Assembly: GCA_036960605.1 (NCBI GenBank)
Contig: JBALXI010000023.1
Location: 1 to 64,000, forward strand
Length of the DNA: 64,000 nucleotides
Source: Oleispira sp036960605
GTDB lineage: Bacteria; Pseudomonadota; Gammaproteobacteria; Pseudomonadales; Oceanobacteraceae
Direction of reading: 5' to 3'
Shown: positions 9,301 to 17,554 of the stretch, in pieces
How the letters are laid out: each line of letters opens with the position of its first letter
Numbering within the stretch: position 1 is the stretch's first letter
Made by a program: the position numbers and the translations under genes
Notes under the pieces: model-generated
What the model was told of the DNA's origin: nothing
Database searches by the model: none
What the model saw: only the letters and a program-made list of their open reading frames with translations

Positions 9301-10434
9301 GCTTTTTCTGGTGGTGATACCCGCTCACTGAAGGATCGCTTGACCCAAGTGAAATCTATATCTGCTACGGATAAAGCCTTTGCAGTGATTAAAGAAGATG
9401 GTTCGGTAGTGGCTTGGGGGGCGTTAGGGTATGGCGCTTATATTGATAAGGTTGCTGACGAATTATACGATGTTCAATCTATCTTAGCGTCTAATAATTC
9501 TTTTGCAGCGCTGAAAACTGACGGTTCAGTGGTGGGTTGGGGCCGTTATAGTAGTAGTGACGTTGCAGGTCAGTTAAACGAAATTCAGACGGTTACCTCG
9601 ACTCCGGGGAGTTTCGCGGCTTTTAAAGAAGATGACTCAATAGTCGTTTGGGGAGGTACTTCGAGACATGTAGTGGCCGAGCAATTGACGCAAGTTAAAA
9701 GTTTTATTGGTAATTACGAAGCCACTGCGGTGATTAAACTTGATGGCTCGGTAATCACCACAGGACCTGCTTCGTATGGCGGTGACAGCAGTGAGGTGCA
9801 GGCTAAGCTTGTAGGGGTTGAATCAATTGTGCAGACCAGGGCAGCATTTGCGGCAATTAAGCAGGATGGTACCGTAGTGACGTGGGGAGACGACTACTAT
9901 GGAGCTGATAGCAATTTGGTGACTAGCCAGCTTACTGAGGTTGAGAGTATTACTGCGACCCATGGAGCCTTTGCTGCGCTTAAACGAGACGGTACAGTAG
10001 TAACTTGGGGGGGGGCGAGCATTTATGGGGGCAATAGTAGCGCAGTAGCTGGCCAATTGATCAATATTAAATCCATTGTTGCGAATGATCGGTCCTTTGC
10101 AGCGATTAAGGAAGATGGCTCGGTTGTCACTTGGGGAGATTCTCGTTATGGCGGGGGGAGTGACTCTGTTGCTGATCAATTAACTGAAGTTAAGTCAATC
10201 TCTGCGACAGCTTTCGCTTTTGCCGCACTTAAACTAGATGGTACGGTAATAACTTGGGGTTTGGATAACTTTGGAGCTGATAGTCGTTCGGTTTCAGGCC
10301 AGTTGACTCAGGTTAAAAGCATCGCTGGGAGTTACGGTGCTTTTGCGGCCGTTAAAGAAGATGGTACGGTCGTCGTATGGGGAGGTTCAAGTTATGGAGC
10401 CTACATGCAAGATACTACAGGGCTTCAGCCCTAA
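6328..10434 (+). CDS. RCC1-like 18-repeat lipoprotein, copy 2, with three extra tandem modules
   Basis: This 1368-residue paralogue of the preceding gene has no function I recognise. It has a lipoprotein signal (LLVGC, Cys26) and an acidic Pro/Glu/Asp-rich tether (about residues 30-77). Three tandem 188-residue modules follow (78-265, 266-453, 454-641). Each joins an FSF...TITGIN...GGEYSIDGG beta domain to an Ig-like domain with a CxHC pair. Eighteen RCC1-like units of about 41 residues then run from residue 647 to the end. Units 11-13 are the most degenerate (unit 13 lacks the Trp-Gly), and unit 3 carries a three-residue insertion. The last Ig-like domain and the RVKEI linker match copy 1 best. 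It is probably a long, surface-exposed, outer-membrane-anchored adhesin or recognition protein; this is inference. Confidence 0.85.
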   Translation: MDRSISVSVLKNLLICFFASSLLVGCNVSGEPDFDLDDQSSLVQEDTAPALEDTSPAPEEEIPDPEEEAPTLEDNIPDAFSFSVLADVARNVQLVSEIVTITGINMNIPVVISGGEYSIDGGAFTTTAGTISNNQTLQLRLQTPVNYSESKTITINLGSLSASLLVKTPEAPVMLSLSLLPTAEIRVGDKVVASSDCNHCDPSKTRYEWNVEGIAQVVSTANFYQTPAEYELKEISVTATAVNAAGDEGSSMTQAFSFVLDDETPDIFSFTQLTDVVRDTQRTTEIITITGINTNIPVVITGGEYSVNGGAFTSTAGTIGNNQTLQLRLQTPVNYSDSKTITITLGSVNVAFLVPTPEAPVMLSISFIPTPEIKVSDNVVASSTCNHCDPSKTRYEWNVEGIAQVVSTENFYQAPAEYELKEISVTATAINAAGDEGSSMTQAFSFVLDDGTPDAFSFTPLTDVARNVQLVSETITITGINIVIPVVITGGEYSIDGGTFTSTAGAISNNQTLQLRIQTPLNLSESKSITISLGSSSTSFFVHTSEVPKMLILYFLPGSELAVDKELAVNSDCSHCDPVRTRYEWKVEGSDQIVSNNASYLVPIEHVLKKISITATAINEAGDEGSSITRTYGLNRVKEIVGADGAFAALMFDGTVITWGDSNSANNLAVASELTQIISIVATEDAFAAIKNDGSVVTWGNNVNGGDSSSVAEQLIGVQSIVANEGAFAAIKIDGTVVTWGRSSSLSGGGDSSSVADLLISVKSIAAANYAFAAVKLDGSVVTWGEASTGGDSSSVVGQLTGVKSIIGSSRAFAAVKADGSVVTWGKYSFGADSSSVEEKLVSVRSIAGSKGAFAAIRADGSVVTWGGYSYGGDSQSVDSQLINIQSVVGNSGAFSALRADGEVVTWGRDDYGGDSDNVADQLTDVREIISTASAFSAIKIDGSVVTWGRNSTGGNSSEVTDQLTLVQAIYSTNYAFAAINGAGSIVTWGSAFSGGDTRSLKDRLTQVKSISATDKAFAVIKEDGSVVAWGALGYGAYIDKVADELYDVQSILASNNSFAALKTDGSVVGWGRYSSSDVAGQLNEIQTVTSTPGSFAAFKEDDSIVVWGGTSRHVVAEQLTQVKSFIGNYEATAVIKLDGSVITTGPASYGGDSSEVQAKLVGVESIVQTRAAFAAIKQDGTVVTWGDDYYGADSNLVTSQLTEVESITATHGAFAALKRDGTVVTWGGASIYGGNSSAVAGQLINIKSIVANDRSFAAIKEDGSVVTWGDSRYGGGSDSVADQLTEVKSISATAFAFAALKLDGTVITWGLDNFGADSRSVSGQLTQVKSIAGSYGAFAAVKEDGTVVVWGGSSYGAYMQDTTGLQP
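6559..8250 (+). repeat. Three tandem 564-bp modules in repeat lipoprotein copy 2
   Basis: Module starts at 6559, 7123 and 7687 are exactly 564 bp (188 codons) apart. Each encodes an FSF-type beta domain followed by an Ig-like domain with a Cys pair. Modules 1 and 2 are very similar at DNA level around the CDPSKTRYEWNVEG segment. The Ig half of module 3 is diverged and resembles the single Ig domain of copy 1. Confidence 0.9.
8266..10431 (+). repeat. Tandem ~123-bp coding repeats of copy 2, 18 units
   Basis: Eighteen RCC1-like units, mostly 41 codons, form the C-terminal half of copy 2. Unit lengths vary more than in copy 1 (37-44 codons), and unit-to-unit identity is lower. The final unit ends in the cap YMQDTTGLQP, equivalent to YVRDTAGLEP in copy 1. 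Confidence 0.88.
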
Positions 10435-10455
10435 GTGGTCACTATTCTATAGACC

Positions 10456-10494
10456 AAAAAAAGCCCGATTAGCATAAACTAATCGGGCTTTTTT
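10456..10494. terminator. Bidirectional terminator between copy 2 and rho
   Basis: The arms GCCCGATTAG (10463-10472) and CTAATCGGGC (10479-10488) enclose a CATAAA loop, with A-tract and T-tract flanks. The hairpin serves the convergent copy 2 gene (+) and rho (-). It is nearly identical to the hairpin at 6021-6057. A further 10-bp hairpin at 10499-10525 lies closer to the rho stop. Confidence 0.93.
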
Positions 10495-10541
10495 GTGCCT
10501 AGAGCTTTACTTAGAAAAGCTCTAGGGGCGCAATAAAACGA

Positions 10542-11819
10542 CTACTTCTTCTTAGCCGCTTTACCGCCACGCATAGAGTCGAAGAATTCATTATTAGATT
10601 CGCTTTGACGCAACTTATCTAACAAGAATTCAATCGCGGGTACGTCTTCCATTTCTGCAAGCAGACGACGCAAGATCCATAAACGCTGAAGATCAGCTTC
10701 AGGCATCAACAAATCTTCACGACGAGTACCAGAACGACGAACGTTGATCGCTGGGTAAACGCGCTTCTCAGCCACTTTACGATCAAGGTGTAGTTCTTGG
10801 TTACCGGTACCTTTAAATTCTTCGTAGATCACTTCGTCCATCTTAGAACCGGTATCTACTAGGGCCGTTGCGATGATGGTTAAAGAACCACCTTCTTCGA
10901 TATTACGTGCAGCACCGAAGAAACGCTTTGGCTTTTCTAATGCGTGCGCATCAACACCACCGGTTAGTACCTTACCAGAGGAAGGAACAACGGTATTGTA
11001 AGCACGGGCTAGACGAGTAATGGAGTCTAATAGGATTACTACGTCACGTTTGTGTTCAACCAAGCGCTTGGCTTTCTCGATAACCATTTCGGCTACCTGA
11101 ACGTGACGGGATGGTGGCTCATCGAAGGTAGAAGCAACAACTTCTCCGCGCACTGAGCGAGTCATTTCGGTTACTTCTTCTGGACGTTCGTCGATCAGCA
11201 ATACGATCAATTCACACTCAGGGTTGTTACGAGAGATTGCTTGAGCAATACCCTGTAGCAACATGGTCTTACCGGCTTTAGGTGGCGCAACGATTAAGCC
11301 ACGCTGACCTTTACCGATAGGCGCAACAAGATCGATAACACGTGATGCTAAATCATCAGCAGAACCGTTACCGACTTCTAATATTAGCGGCTCATCTGGA
11401 AATAGAGGCGTTAGGTTTTCAAATAAGGTTTTATTCTTAACGTTCTCAGGCTTATCGCCATTGATCTCGCTAACTTTAAGCATCGCAAAGTAACGTTCAC
11501 CTTCTTTCGGTGGACGAATCTTTCCTGCAACCGTATCACCCTTACGCAAGTTAAAGCGTCGTATCTGACTTGGAGATACATAGATGTCATCTGGACCCGC
11601 CAGATAAGAAGAGGTTGCACTACGTAAGAAGCCGAAGCCGTCTTGTAGGATTTCTAAAATGCCATCGCCGTAAATGTCTTCGCCGCTTTTAGCGTGCTTT
11701 TTTAAGACTGCGAAAATGATATCTTGCTTACGAGAACGACTCATATGCTCGATGCCCATTTCCTTGGCGATATCCAGAAGTTCTGGAACGGATTTTTGCT
11801 TTAATTCGGTAAGATTCAT
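10542..11819 (-). CDS. rho: Rho, transcription termination factor
   Basis: Rho is a hexameric RNA-dependent helicase/ATPase that ends transcription of untranslated RNA. The 425-residue protein matches the usual length. It has the N-terminal helical domain (SVPELLDIAKEMGIE), a cold-shock-like RNA-binding fold with RNP motif DGFGFLR, Walker A APPKAGKT, Walker B VVILLDS, and the Q/R-loop region. The start gives the canonical MNLTELK N-terminus, but no clear Shine-Dalgarno precedes it, so translation may depend on leader structure. It lies downstream of trxA as in E. coli. Part of its 3' end is duplicated at 6104-6235. Confidence 0.98.
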   Translation of the reverse strand: MNLTELKQKSVPELLDIAKEMGIEHMSRSRKQDIIFAVLKKHAKSGEDIYGDGILEILQDGFGFLRSATSSYLAGPDDIYVSPSQIRRFNLRKGDTVAGKIRPPKEGERYFAMLKVSEINGDKPENVKNKTLFENLTPLFPDEPLILEVGNGSADDLASRVIDLVAPIGKGQRGLIVAPPKAGKTMLLQGIAQAISRNNPECELIVLLIDERPEEVTEMTRSVRGEVVASTFDEPPSRHVQVAEMVIEKAKRLVEHKRDVVILLDSITRLARAYNTVVPSSGKVLTGGVDAHALEKPKRFFGAARNIEEGGSLTIIATALVDTGSKMDEVIYEEFKGTGNQELHLDRKVAEKRVYPAINVRRSGTRREDLLMPEADLQRLWILRRLLAEMEDVPAIEFLLDKLRQSESNNEFFDSMRGGKAAKKK

Positions 11820-12030
11820 AGATAGGATAAGAAGTTTCGATACTTATTAAGGAATAAAAATATACCTAAGAGGTGGGTATATATCGGGGGAGTGTCTGTT
11901 AAGACTAAAGATTGAACGAATTTAATATAGACGCTTTGCTATAGGCTGTCTAGGAAAAGACAGAGATAAAGCACTATAAGTCATGCTTTACCTCTATTTG
12001 CACCTAGTTCAGGACTAGGTGCAGGTCTAA
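11820..12030 (-). promoter_or_regulatory. trxA-rho intergenic leader with two hairpins
   Basis: This 211-bp leader holds a perfect 10-bp hairpin just after trxA (11999-12008 with 12014-12023). A second stem, TAAAGCA with TGCTTTA, lies at about 11967-11991. Neither has a U-tract in the minus direction. They may stabilise the trxA mRNA or form part of a rho leader. Autoregulation of rho through its leader is known in E. coli; applying it here is inference. Confidence 0.5.
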
Positions 12031-12357
12031 CTAAATGCTTTGTTCGATGAAAGCAATTAATTCAGACTTGCTTAAAGCGCCAACTTTAGTTGCTTCAGCG
12101 TTGCCGTCTTTGAAGATCATCAACGTAGGGATGCTACGGATACCAAACTTAGGCGCAGTCGCTTCGTTTTGGTCGATGTTCAGCTTAGCAACTTTGATTT
12201 TACCAGCGAATTCTTCAGCAATCTCTTCAAGAACTGGAGCGATCATTTTGCAAGGACCACACCATTCTGCCCAGAAATCAACCAATACAGGTAAATCAGA
12301 ACCTAGAACGTCAGCATCAAAAGAATCGTCAGATACGGTTAAGATATTATCACTCAT
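12031..12357 (-). CDS. trxA: Thioredoxin 1
   Basis: TrxA is a small cytoplasmic thiol-disulfide reductant recycled by thioredoxin reductase. The 108-residue protein has the active site WCGPC with Cys33 and Cys36, the buried Asp27, and the cis-Pro in SIPTLM. GGAG lies 6 nt before the ATG. A likely promoter reads TTGCGT, 16-nt spacer, TACAAT on the minus strand (12402-12429). Adjacent rho matches the conserved trxA-rho order. An overlapping 113-codon + frame is only a shadow. Confidence 0.98.
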   Translation of the reverse strand: MSDNILTVSDDSFDADVLGSDLPVLVDFWAEWCGPCKMIAPVLEEIAEEFAGKIKVAKLNIDQNEATAPKFGIRSIPTLMIFKDGNAEATKVGALSKSELIAFIEQSI

Positions 12358-12401
12358 GGATATCTCCGGAATTTAGTTAGTCAGAATTTATAAAGGTGTG
12401 C

Positions 12402-12429
12402 ATTGTACGGAGCCAGAATAAGGACGCAA
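12402..12429 (-). promoter_or_regulatory. Putative sigma-70 promoter of trxA
   Basis: On the minus strand TTGCGT (12424-12429) and TACAAT (12402-12407) are separated by 16 nt, about 45 bases upstream of the trxA start. The -10 matches consensus at five of six positions. Confidence 0.5.
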
Positions 12430-12538
12430 GTCAAAAAATGCGGAACTAGGATAAAACAGCTATTCCGTAACATTGTCACAATCACGTATGATTCAATGTA
12501 GTCATTGCTATATAAGGCCTTCGGGTAAGAATTCAACT

Positions 12539-14122
12539 ATGCCAGACATTAATCACCAAGAGCTTAATCAGCCAAGCTCTAATAATACCGATGCTAGTAA
12601 AGCAGGCTCAGAGCGGCAAGAAGAGCAGCAAGTGTCTAATCAGATTGCTGCCGTCGACCTTGGGTCCAACAGCTTTCACATGATTATTGCTCAACAGCTG
12701 CAAGGTGAACTGCGTACCGTTGAGAAACGGGGTGAAAAGGTGCAATTGGCCGCAGGCTTAAATGAGCGTGGTTATCTAAGCGAAGAGTCCATGCTACGGG
12801 GTCTAGAATGTTTACGCGGGTTTGCTAAGCACTTGCGTGGTTTTAAGCCCGAAGCGGTGACGATTGTGGCGACCAATGCTTTGCGGGTCGCGCGCAACCG
12901 CAGTGACTTCATTACCCGAGCTGAAGAAATATTAGGTTTTCAAATTGAACTGATTGCCGGCCGTGAAGAAGCTCGTCTGATCTATTTGGGGGTGAGCCAT
13001 ACCCAGGCGGATGATGAAGGTAAGCGCTTGGTTATCGATATTGGCGGTGGTAGTACTGAATTTATTATCGGCGAACGCTTTGAGTCGAGGGTACTCGAAA
13101 GCCTATTTATGGGGTGTGTCTCTTATTCGCAGCAGTTCTTTCCTGAGGGCAAGATTACGGATTTGAACTTTCATCGCGCAGTCGCACGTACTCGCCGTGA
13201 GTTACTAGAAATTCAGCAAGCTTATAAGGCGATTGGTTGGAGCGAAGTGATTGGCTCCTCTGGAACTATTCGTGCCACAGAGCAAGTATTAATAAGTAAG
13301 GGCTGGAGTGAGCAGGGCATTAGCAAGGAAGGCCTAAATAAGCTTTGCCAGTGGCTAGCGTCGCATAAAAATATCGCAGATATTGAATTACCGGGTTTTA
13401 AGCCTCAGCGACAGCAAGTATTTATTGCCGGAGTGGCCATTTTAAAAGGCATCTTTGATACCTTCAAAATTAAGATGATGCACTATTCTGATGGCGCTCT
13501 TCGTGAAGGTGCCTTGTGGGATTTGATCGGCCGTTCGGGTCATGAAGACGTACGTCAGCGCACAGTGAATTCGATGCAGCAACGTTTTCATGTTGATCAA
13601 GCGCAAGCGAGTCGGGTTAAGTCCTGCGCTCTTGAAATGCTGGACCAAGTAGAGAAAGATTGGAAGCTGCCGAGTACCGCAAAAAATTGGTTATTGTGGG
13701 CTTCGGAGTTACATGAAGTCGGTTTGAGCATTACCCATCATCAATTTCAAAAACACGGTGCTTATTTAGTACAGCATAGTGATATGGCGGGCTTTACCCG
13801 CCAAGGGCAAGAATTGTTATCGGTATTGCTAAAAGGTCATCGCCGTAAATTTCCGCTATCGGGATTAGACAATTTAAATCCTGTGGTGCGTCAGCAAGCA
13901 CGGTATGTCTGCATGTTATTGCGCCTTGCGGCTGTGTTGAACCATAGTCGAGGCTCGGTAGAATTACCGGCGATTGAGTGTCAGGCTAAAAATGCTTCGA
14001 TTACGTTAATCTTTCCGAAAGGCTGGTTCGAGCAGCACCCGCTGACGCATGATGATTTAATCGTCGAATCAAATTATCTGAATGCCGCCGGCTTAGAGCT
14101 GATTGTGGCGGAAGATACTTAA
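12539..14122 (+). CDS. ppx: Exopolyphosphatase (Ppx/GppA family)
   Basis: Ppx hydrolyses terminal phosphates from polyphosphate; GppA-type relatives also hydrolyse pppGpp. Sugar-kinase/actin-fold motifs are AVDLGSNSFHM near the N-terminus and VIDIGGGSTEFI, followed by a C-terminal HD-like helical domain. The ATG at 12539 gives 527 residues with a Gln/Ser/Asn-rich N-terminal tail of about 35 residues. The longer open frame from a TTG at 12473 overlaps the likely promoter region and adds no family sequence. It is convergent with ppk (32-bp gap), so synthesis and breakdown of polyphosphate lie side by side, as in Pseudomonas. Confidence 0.93.
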   Translation: MPDINHQELNQPSSNNTDASKAGSERQEEQQVSNQIAAVDLGSNSFHMIIAQQLQGELRTVEKRGEKVQLAAGLNERGYLSEESMLRGLECLRGFAKHLRGFKPEAVTIVATNALRVARNRSDFITRAEEILGFQIELIAGREEARLIYLGVSHTQADDEGKRLVIDIGGGSTEFIIGERFESRVLESLFMGCVSYSQQFFPEGKITDLNFHRAVARTRRELLEIQQAYKAIGWSEVIGSSGTIRATEQVLISKGWSEQGISKEGLNKLCQWLASHKNIADIELPGFKPQRQQVFIAGVAILKGIFDTFKIKMMHYSDGALREGALWDLIGRSGHEDVRQRTVNSMQQRFHVDQAQASRVKSCALEMLDQVEKDWKLPSTAKNWLLWASELHEVGLSITHHQFQKHGAYLVQHSDMAGFTRQGQELLSVLLKGHRRKFPLSGLDNLNPVVRQQARYVCMLLRLAAVLNHSRGSVELPAIECQAKNASITLIFPKGWFEQHPLTHDDLIVESNYLNAAGLELIVAEDT

Positions 14123-14154
14123 TGAATAGGCGTTAATAGCAGAACGAACAGCGG

Positions 14155-16260
14155 CTACTTAGCCGCTGCGAGTTTCTCTAGCAAAATTTGCTGCGCTCGA
14201 ACCACCACTCGTTCGCCCGTTTTTTCATCCTTCTGTGGATAGGCCAATATGTAATGGCCATCGCTGTCTAAATCCCAAGCTTGGCTATTATCAGCGAGAT
14301 AGCATTCGAACTCTTCTTTCATGCGGGCACGTAACTTGTTGCCTTCAATAGGGAAGCAGGTTTCCACTCGATTTAATAAATTACGTTCCATTAAATCGGC
14401 GCTGGCCGCGTAAAACTCGTCTTTGCCATTATTACAAAAAGAATAAACACGAGTATGTTCTAAGAAACGGCCGACGATGGAGCGTACCCGAATATTGTCT
14501 GATACTCCTGGAATACCTGGGCGCAAGCAGCACATACCACGAATGATCAGGTCAATTTGAACCCCTGACTGAGAAGCTTTATACAAAGCCTTGATCACTT
14601 TAGTTTCTGTTAAGCCATTGGCTTTCACTCGAATGTAAGCAGGCTTACCCTCTTCCGCGTGAAAACGTTCGCGCTCGATCAGTTCTAGAATTTTTTTGTG
14701 CAAGGTAAAGGGCGCATGGAATAGCTTTTTGATGCGCAGCGCTTTGCCCATTCCGGTGAGCTGTTGGAATAACTTGTGCACATCTTCGCCAATAGAATCA
14801 TCGGCGGTTAAAAAACTGTAATCGGTATAAACACGGGCATTACCTGCGTGATAGTTACCTGTGCCTAGGTGAACATAGCGGCGTAATTTGTTTTGCTCTT
14901 TGCGTACAATTAGCATCATTTTGGCGTGAGTTTTATACCCCACAACGCCATATACAACCACCGCGCCAGCTTCCTGTAGGCGGTTGGCTAGGTAGAGGTT
15001 TTCCTCTTCGTCAAAGCGCGCTCGTAGCTCAATAACAACGGTGACTTCTTTACCTTTACGGGCTGCGTCTACCAGAGCGTTGACGATTTCTGATTTTGCC
15101 CCAGTACGATATAGCGTTTGTTTGATTGCCAATACCGAAGGATCTTTCGCGGCTTCACGTAACATATCCACAACCGGAGTGAAGGACTCAAACGGGTGTA
15201 GCAGTAGAGTATCTTTTTCACGAATACCTTCGAAGAAGCTCTTTTTGAAACTTAAGTGCTTGGGTAAGCCTGGAGTAAACGGCGTGTAGCGTAAGTCGGG
15301 ACGCTTGATCTGTCCGACGACTTCCATCATACGCCCTAGATTGACTGGGCCATTAACTTGATAAAGATCGCTTTCTTTCAATGCAAACTTGGTCAGTAAA
15401 AAATCAACCAATTCAGTGGGACAGTTGTCGGCGACTTCTAAGCGCATTTCTTCACCGAAATTACGCGAGTGCAGTTCGTCTTCCAGTGCACTGGCAAGAT
15501 CGACGGTATCATCGTGGTCGATTTCTAAATCGGCGTTGCGTGTTACCCGGAATTGATAACAGCCTTTAATGGTCATGCCCGGGAAGAGTTCATCGGCAAA
15601 GTGGTGAATGATGGAAGAAAGGAAAACAAAGTTATCGCCATCTTCACAAAGCTCATCGGGTAGACGAATAATGCGCGGTAATGAACGCGGTGCTGGAATC
15701 AGTGCTAAACCGGTTTCACGGCCAAAGGCATCCTTGCCTTCTAAGCTGACGATAAAGTTAAGGCTTTTATTTACCAAGCGTGGAAATGGGTGAGAAGGGT
15801 CAAGTCCAATCGGGCTGCTGATGGGCAGCACGTTATTGTCGAAATATTCTTTCACCCAAGCTTGCTGTTCTTCGGTCCATGTCGAGCGACGTAAAAACCG
15901 AATGTTTTCTTCGGCCAATGCAGGAAACATCACATCGTTAAGAATGTCGTATTGGCGCTCTAAAGTATTGGTGCAGATTTCGTTGATTTGCTTCAGTACT
16001 TGCTCAGCGTGTAAGCCATCAGCCCCAGCAGTTTCACGACCAAAAGCGAGTTGCTGCTTTAAACCGGCTACGCGTACTTCAAAAAACTCATCGAGGTTGC
16101 TACTGAAGATACAAAGAAAAAATAGACGCTCCAATAATGGGTGCGTCTCATCCAGCGCTTGTTCTAATACGCGAATATTGAACTGCAAGTGGCTCAATTC
16201 CCGATTGATATAATATTCCGGGTTCTGCAGATCGATCACTGTATCGTCAGTCGCTGACAT
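14155..16260 (-). CDS. ppk: Polyphosphate kinase 1
   Basis: Ppk1 reversibly polymerises ATP gamma-phosphate into inorganic polyphosphate at the inner membrane. The 701-residue protein shows the family order: N domain (YINRELSHLQFNIRVLEQA), head domain, and two phospholipase-D-like catalytic domains. GYKTHAKMML contains the His equivalent to the phosphorylated His435 of E. coli, and RFLEHTR the second essential His. The start has AGGAAG 5 nt upstream. A hairpin (14149-14168) spans the stop codon in the gap shared with the convergent ppx gene. Confidence 0.97.
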   Translation of the reverse strand: MSATDDTVIDLQNPEYYINRELSHLQFNIRVLEQALDETHPLLERLFFLCIFSSNLDEFFEVRVAGLKQQLAFGRETAGADGLHAEQVLKQINEICTNTLERQYDILNDVMFPALAEENIRFLRRSTWTEEQQAWVKEYFDNNVLPISSPIGLDPSHPFPRLVNKSLNFIVSLEGKDAFGRETGLALIPAPRSLPRIIRLPDELCEDGDNFVFLSSIIHHFADELFPGMTIKGCYQFRVTRNADLEIDHDDTVDLASALEDELHSRNFGEEMRLEVADNCPTELVDFLLTKFALKESDLYQVNGPVNLGRMMEVVGQIKRPDLRYTPFTPGLPKHLSFKKSFFEGIREKDTLLLHPFESFTPVVDMLREAAKDPSVLAIKQTLYRTGAKSEIVNALVDAARKGKEVTVVIELRARFDEEENLYLANRLQEAGAVVVYGVVGYKTHAKMMLIVRKEQNKLRRYVHLGTGNYHAGNARVYTDYSFLTADDSIGEDVHKLFQQLTGMGKALRIKKLFHAPFTLHKKILELIERERFHAEEGKPAYIRVKANGLTETKVIKALYKASQSGVQIDLIIRGMCCLRPGIPGVSDNIRVRSIVGRFLEHTRVYSFCNNGKDEFYAASADLMERNLLNRVETCFPIEGNKLRARMKEEFECYLADNSQAWDLDSDGHYILAYPQKDEKTGERVVVRAQQILLEKLAAAK

Positions 16261-16326
16261 TATTCTTCCTTATTCAATTTTTATTAAACCTACCAATATG
16301 TCGAGCCTCGGCGTTTCTCCAAGTAC

Positions 16327-17337
16327 CTACTTATTCAACTCTTCAGCAAACTGCTTCGCGTAGTAAGTCAAAATCGCATTAGCGCCCGCGCGCTTGATGC
16401 AGGTTAACGATTCGTGCATTACGGCGATATCGTCTAACCAACCATTTTGTGCGGCGGCTTTGTGCATCGCATATTCGCCACTCACCTGATAAACAAATGT
16501 CGGCACACCAAACTCTTGTTTCACGCGACGTACTATATCTAAATACGGCATGCCTGGCTTCACCATGATCATGTCAGCACCTTCCGCCAAATCCATCGCT
16601 ACTTCGTGCAGCGCTTCATCCGTATTGGCAGGGTCCATCTGATAGTTTTTCTTATCTGCCTTACCAAGATTAGCAGCAGAACCGACTGCATCACGAAAAG
16701 GGCCATAATAAGCCGACGCGTATTTTGCAGAATACGCCAGAATACGAGTATTCACATGGCCACCGTTTTCTAAAATTCCGCGGATCTCACCAATACGGCC
16801 GTCCATCATATCGCTCGGCGCTACGACATCGGCACCGGCTTCAGCATGGGAAAGCGCCTGACGTACTAAGGTATCGACCGTACGATCATTTAATACATAG
16901 CCGCTGGCATCTAAAATACCGTCTTGACCATGAATAGTGAAAGGATCAAGGGCAACATCTGTGATGACACCTAATGTTGGGCAAGCATCTTTAATCGCAC
17001 GTACTGCACGCTGAGCCAAACCATTTGGGTTATAAGCTTCTTCGGCGAATTCTGTTTTAGCATTGGCAGGCGTTACCGGGAAAAGCGCGACGGCTGGAAT
17101 GCCTAGCTTCACTAGGTGTTTACATTCTGCGATTAATAAATCGATCGACAAACGCTCAATACCTGGCATTGACGGAATGGCTTCACGTTCACCATGACCT
17201 TCTAGCACGAACATAGGGTATATTAAATCGTCCGTTGTTAGCGTTGTTTCACGCATTAAGCGACGAGAGAAATCATCGCGACGATTACGACGAAGACGAG
17301 TTTCTGGATAAAAGCGTTGCGCATCATTAAAAGCCAC
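16327..17337 (-). CDS. hemB: Delta-aminolevulinic acid dehydratase (porphobilinogen synthase)
   Basis: HemB condenses two 5-aminolevulinate molecules to porphobilinogen in heme synthesis. The 336-residue protein has the Schiff-base lysine segment MVKPGMPYLD, the second active-site lysine in YSAKYASAYYGPFR, and the DVALDPFT...GQDG metal/allosteric region of the Mg-dependent bacterial type. Translation starts at GTG (17337), with TTGGAGA 6 nt upstream. It lies upstream of ppk on the same strand with a 66-bp gap. Confidence 0.97.
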   Translation of the reverse strand: MAFNDAQRFYPETRLRRNRRDDFSRRLMRETTLTTDDLIYPMFVLEGHGEREAIPSMPGIERLSIDLLIAECKHLVKLGIPAVALFPVTPANAKTEFAEEAYNPNGLAQRAVRAIKDACPTLGVITDVALDPFTIHGQDGILDASGYVLNDRTVDTLVRQALSHAEAGADVVAPSDMMDGRIGEIRGILENGGHVNTRILAYSAKYASAYYGPFRDAVGSAANLGKADKKNYQMDPANTDEALHEVAMDLAEGADMIMVKPGMPYLDIVRRVKQEFGVPTFVYQVSGEYAMHKAAAQNGWLDDIAVMHESLTCIKRAGANAILTYYAKQFAEELNK

Positions 17338-17453
17338 GGGTATTCTCCAAGCGGTAGGCTACTGGTAGCCCGGTATCGATGATAAAAATATAAAGACTAT
17401 TCTAGCGGACTCGACTCATCAATTCGCTGATTTATGACAGATTTCATAAGAAA

Positions 17454-17484
17454 AATTGATAGCCTCGTTTATCAATTGTGATAT
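17454..17484 (+). promoter_or_regulatory. Putative promoter with inverted-repeat operator
   Basis: TTGATA (17456-17461), a 17-nt spacer and TGATAT (17479-17484) form a plausible promoter for the membrane flavoprotein gene. A perfect inverted repeat, AATTGATA (17454-17461) and TATCAATT (17470-17477), overlaps the -35 and spacer. This is where a dimeric repressor could bind. No regulator is identified. Confidence 0.4.
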
Positions 17485-17554
17485 GAAAATGAACTGAACG
17501 CAGGATCACCGTACTAATCACCATTATAAAGCGTGCGGATTATAAGGACGAAAG

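Noticed and set aside
9823..10179. 118-codon minus-strand frame (and similar frames) within the repeat genes
   Set aside because: These mirror the low-stop codon pattern of the repeats on the opposite strand and recur at the same phase in several units.
3799..10431. Regular tandem repeats as a CRISPR-like or satellite array
   Set aside because: The repeats are in frame, about 123 bp with no unique spacers between identical repeats, and encode a conserved protein unit.
12035..12376. 113-codon frame on + over trxA
   Set aside because: It is fully antisense to thioredoxin, has no ribosome site and resembles no family.
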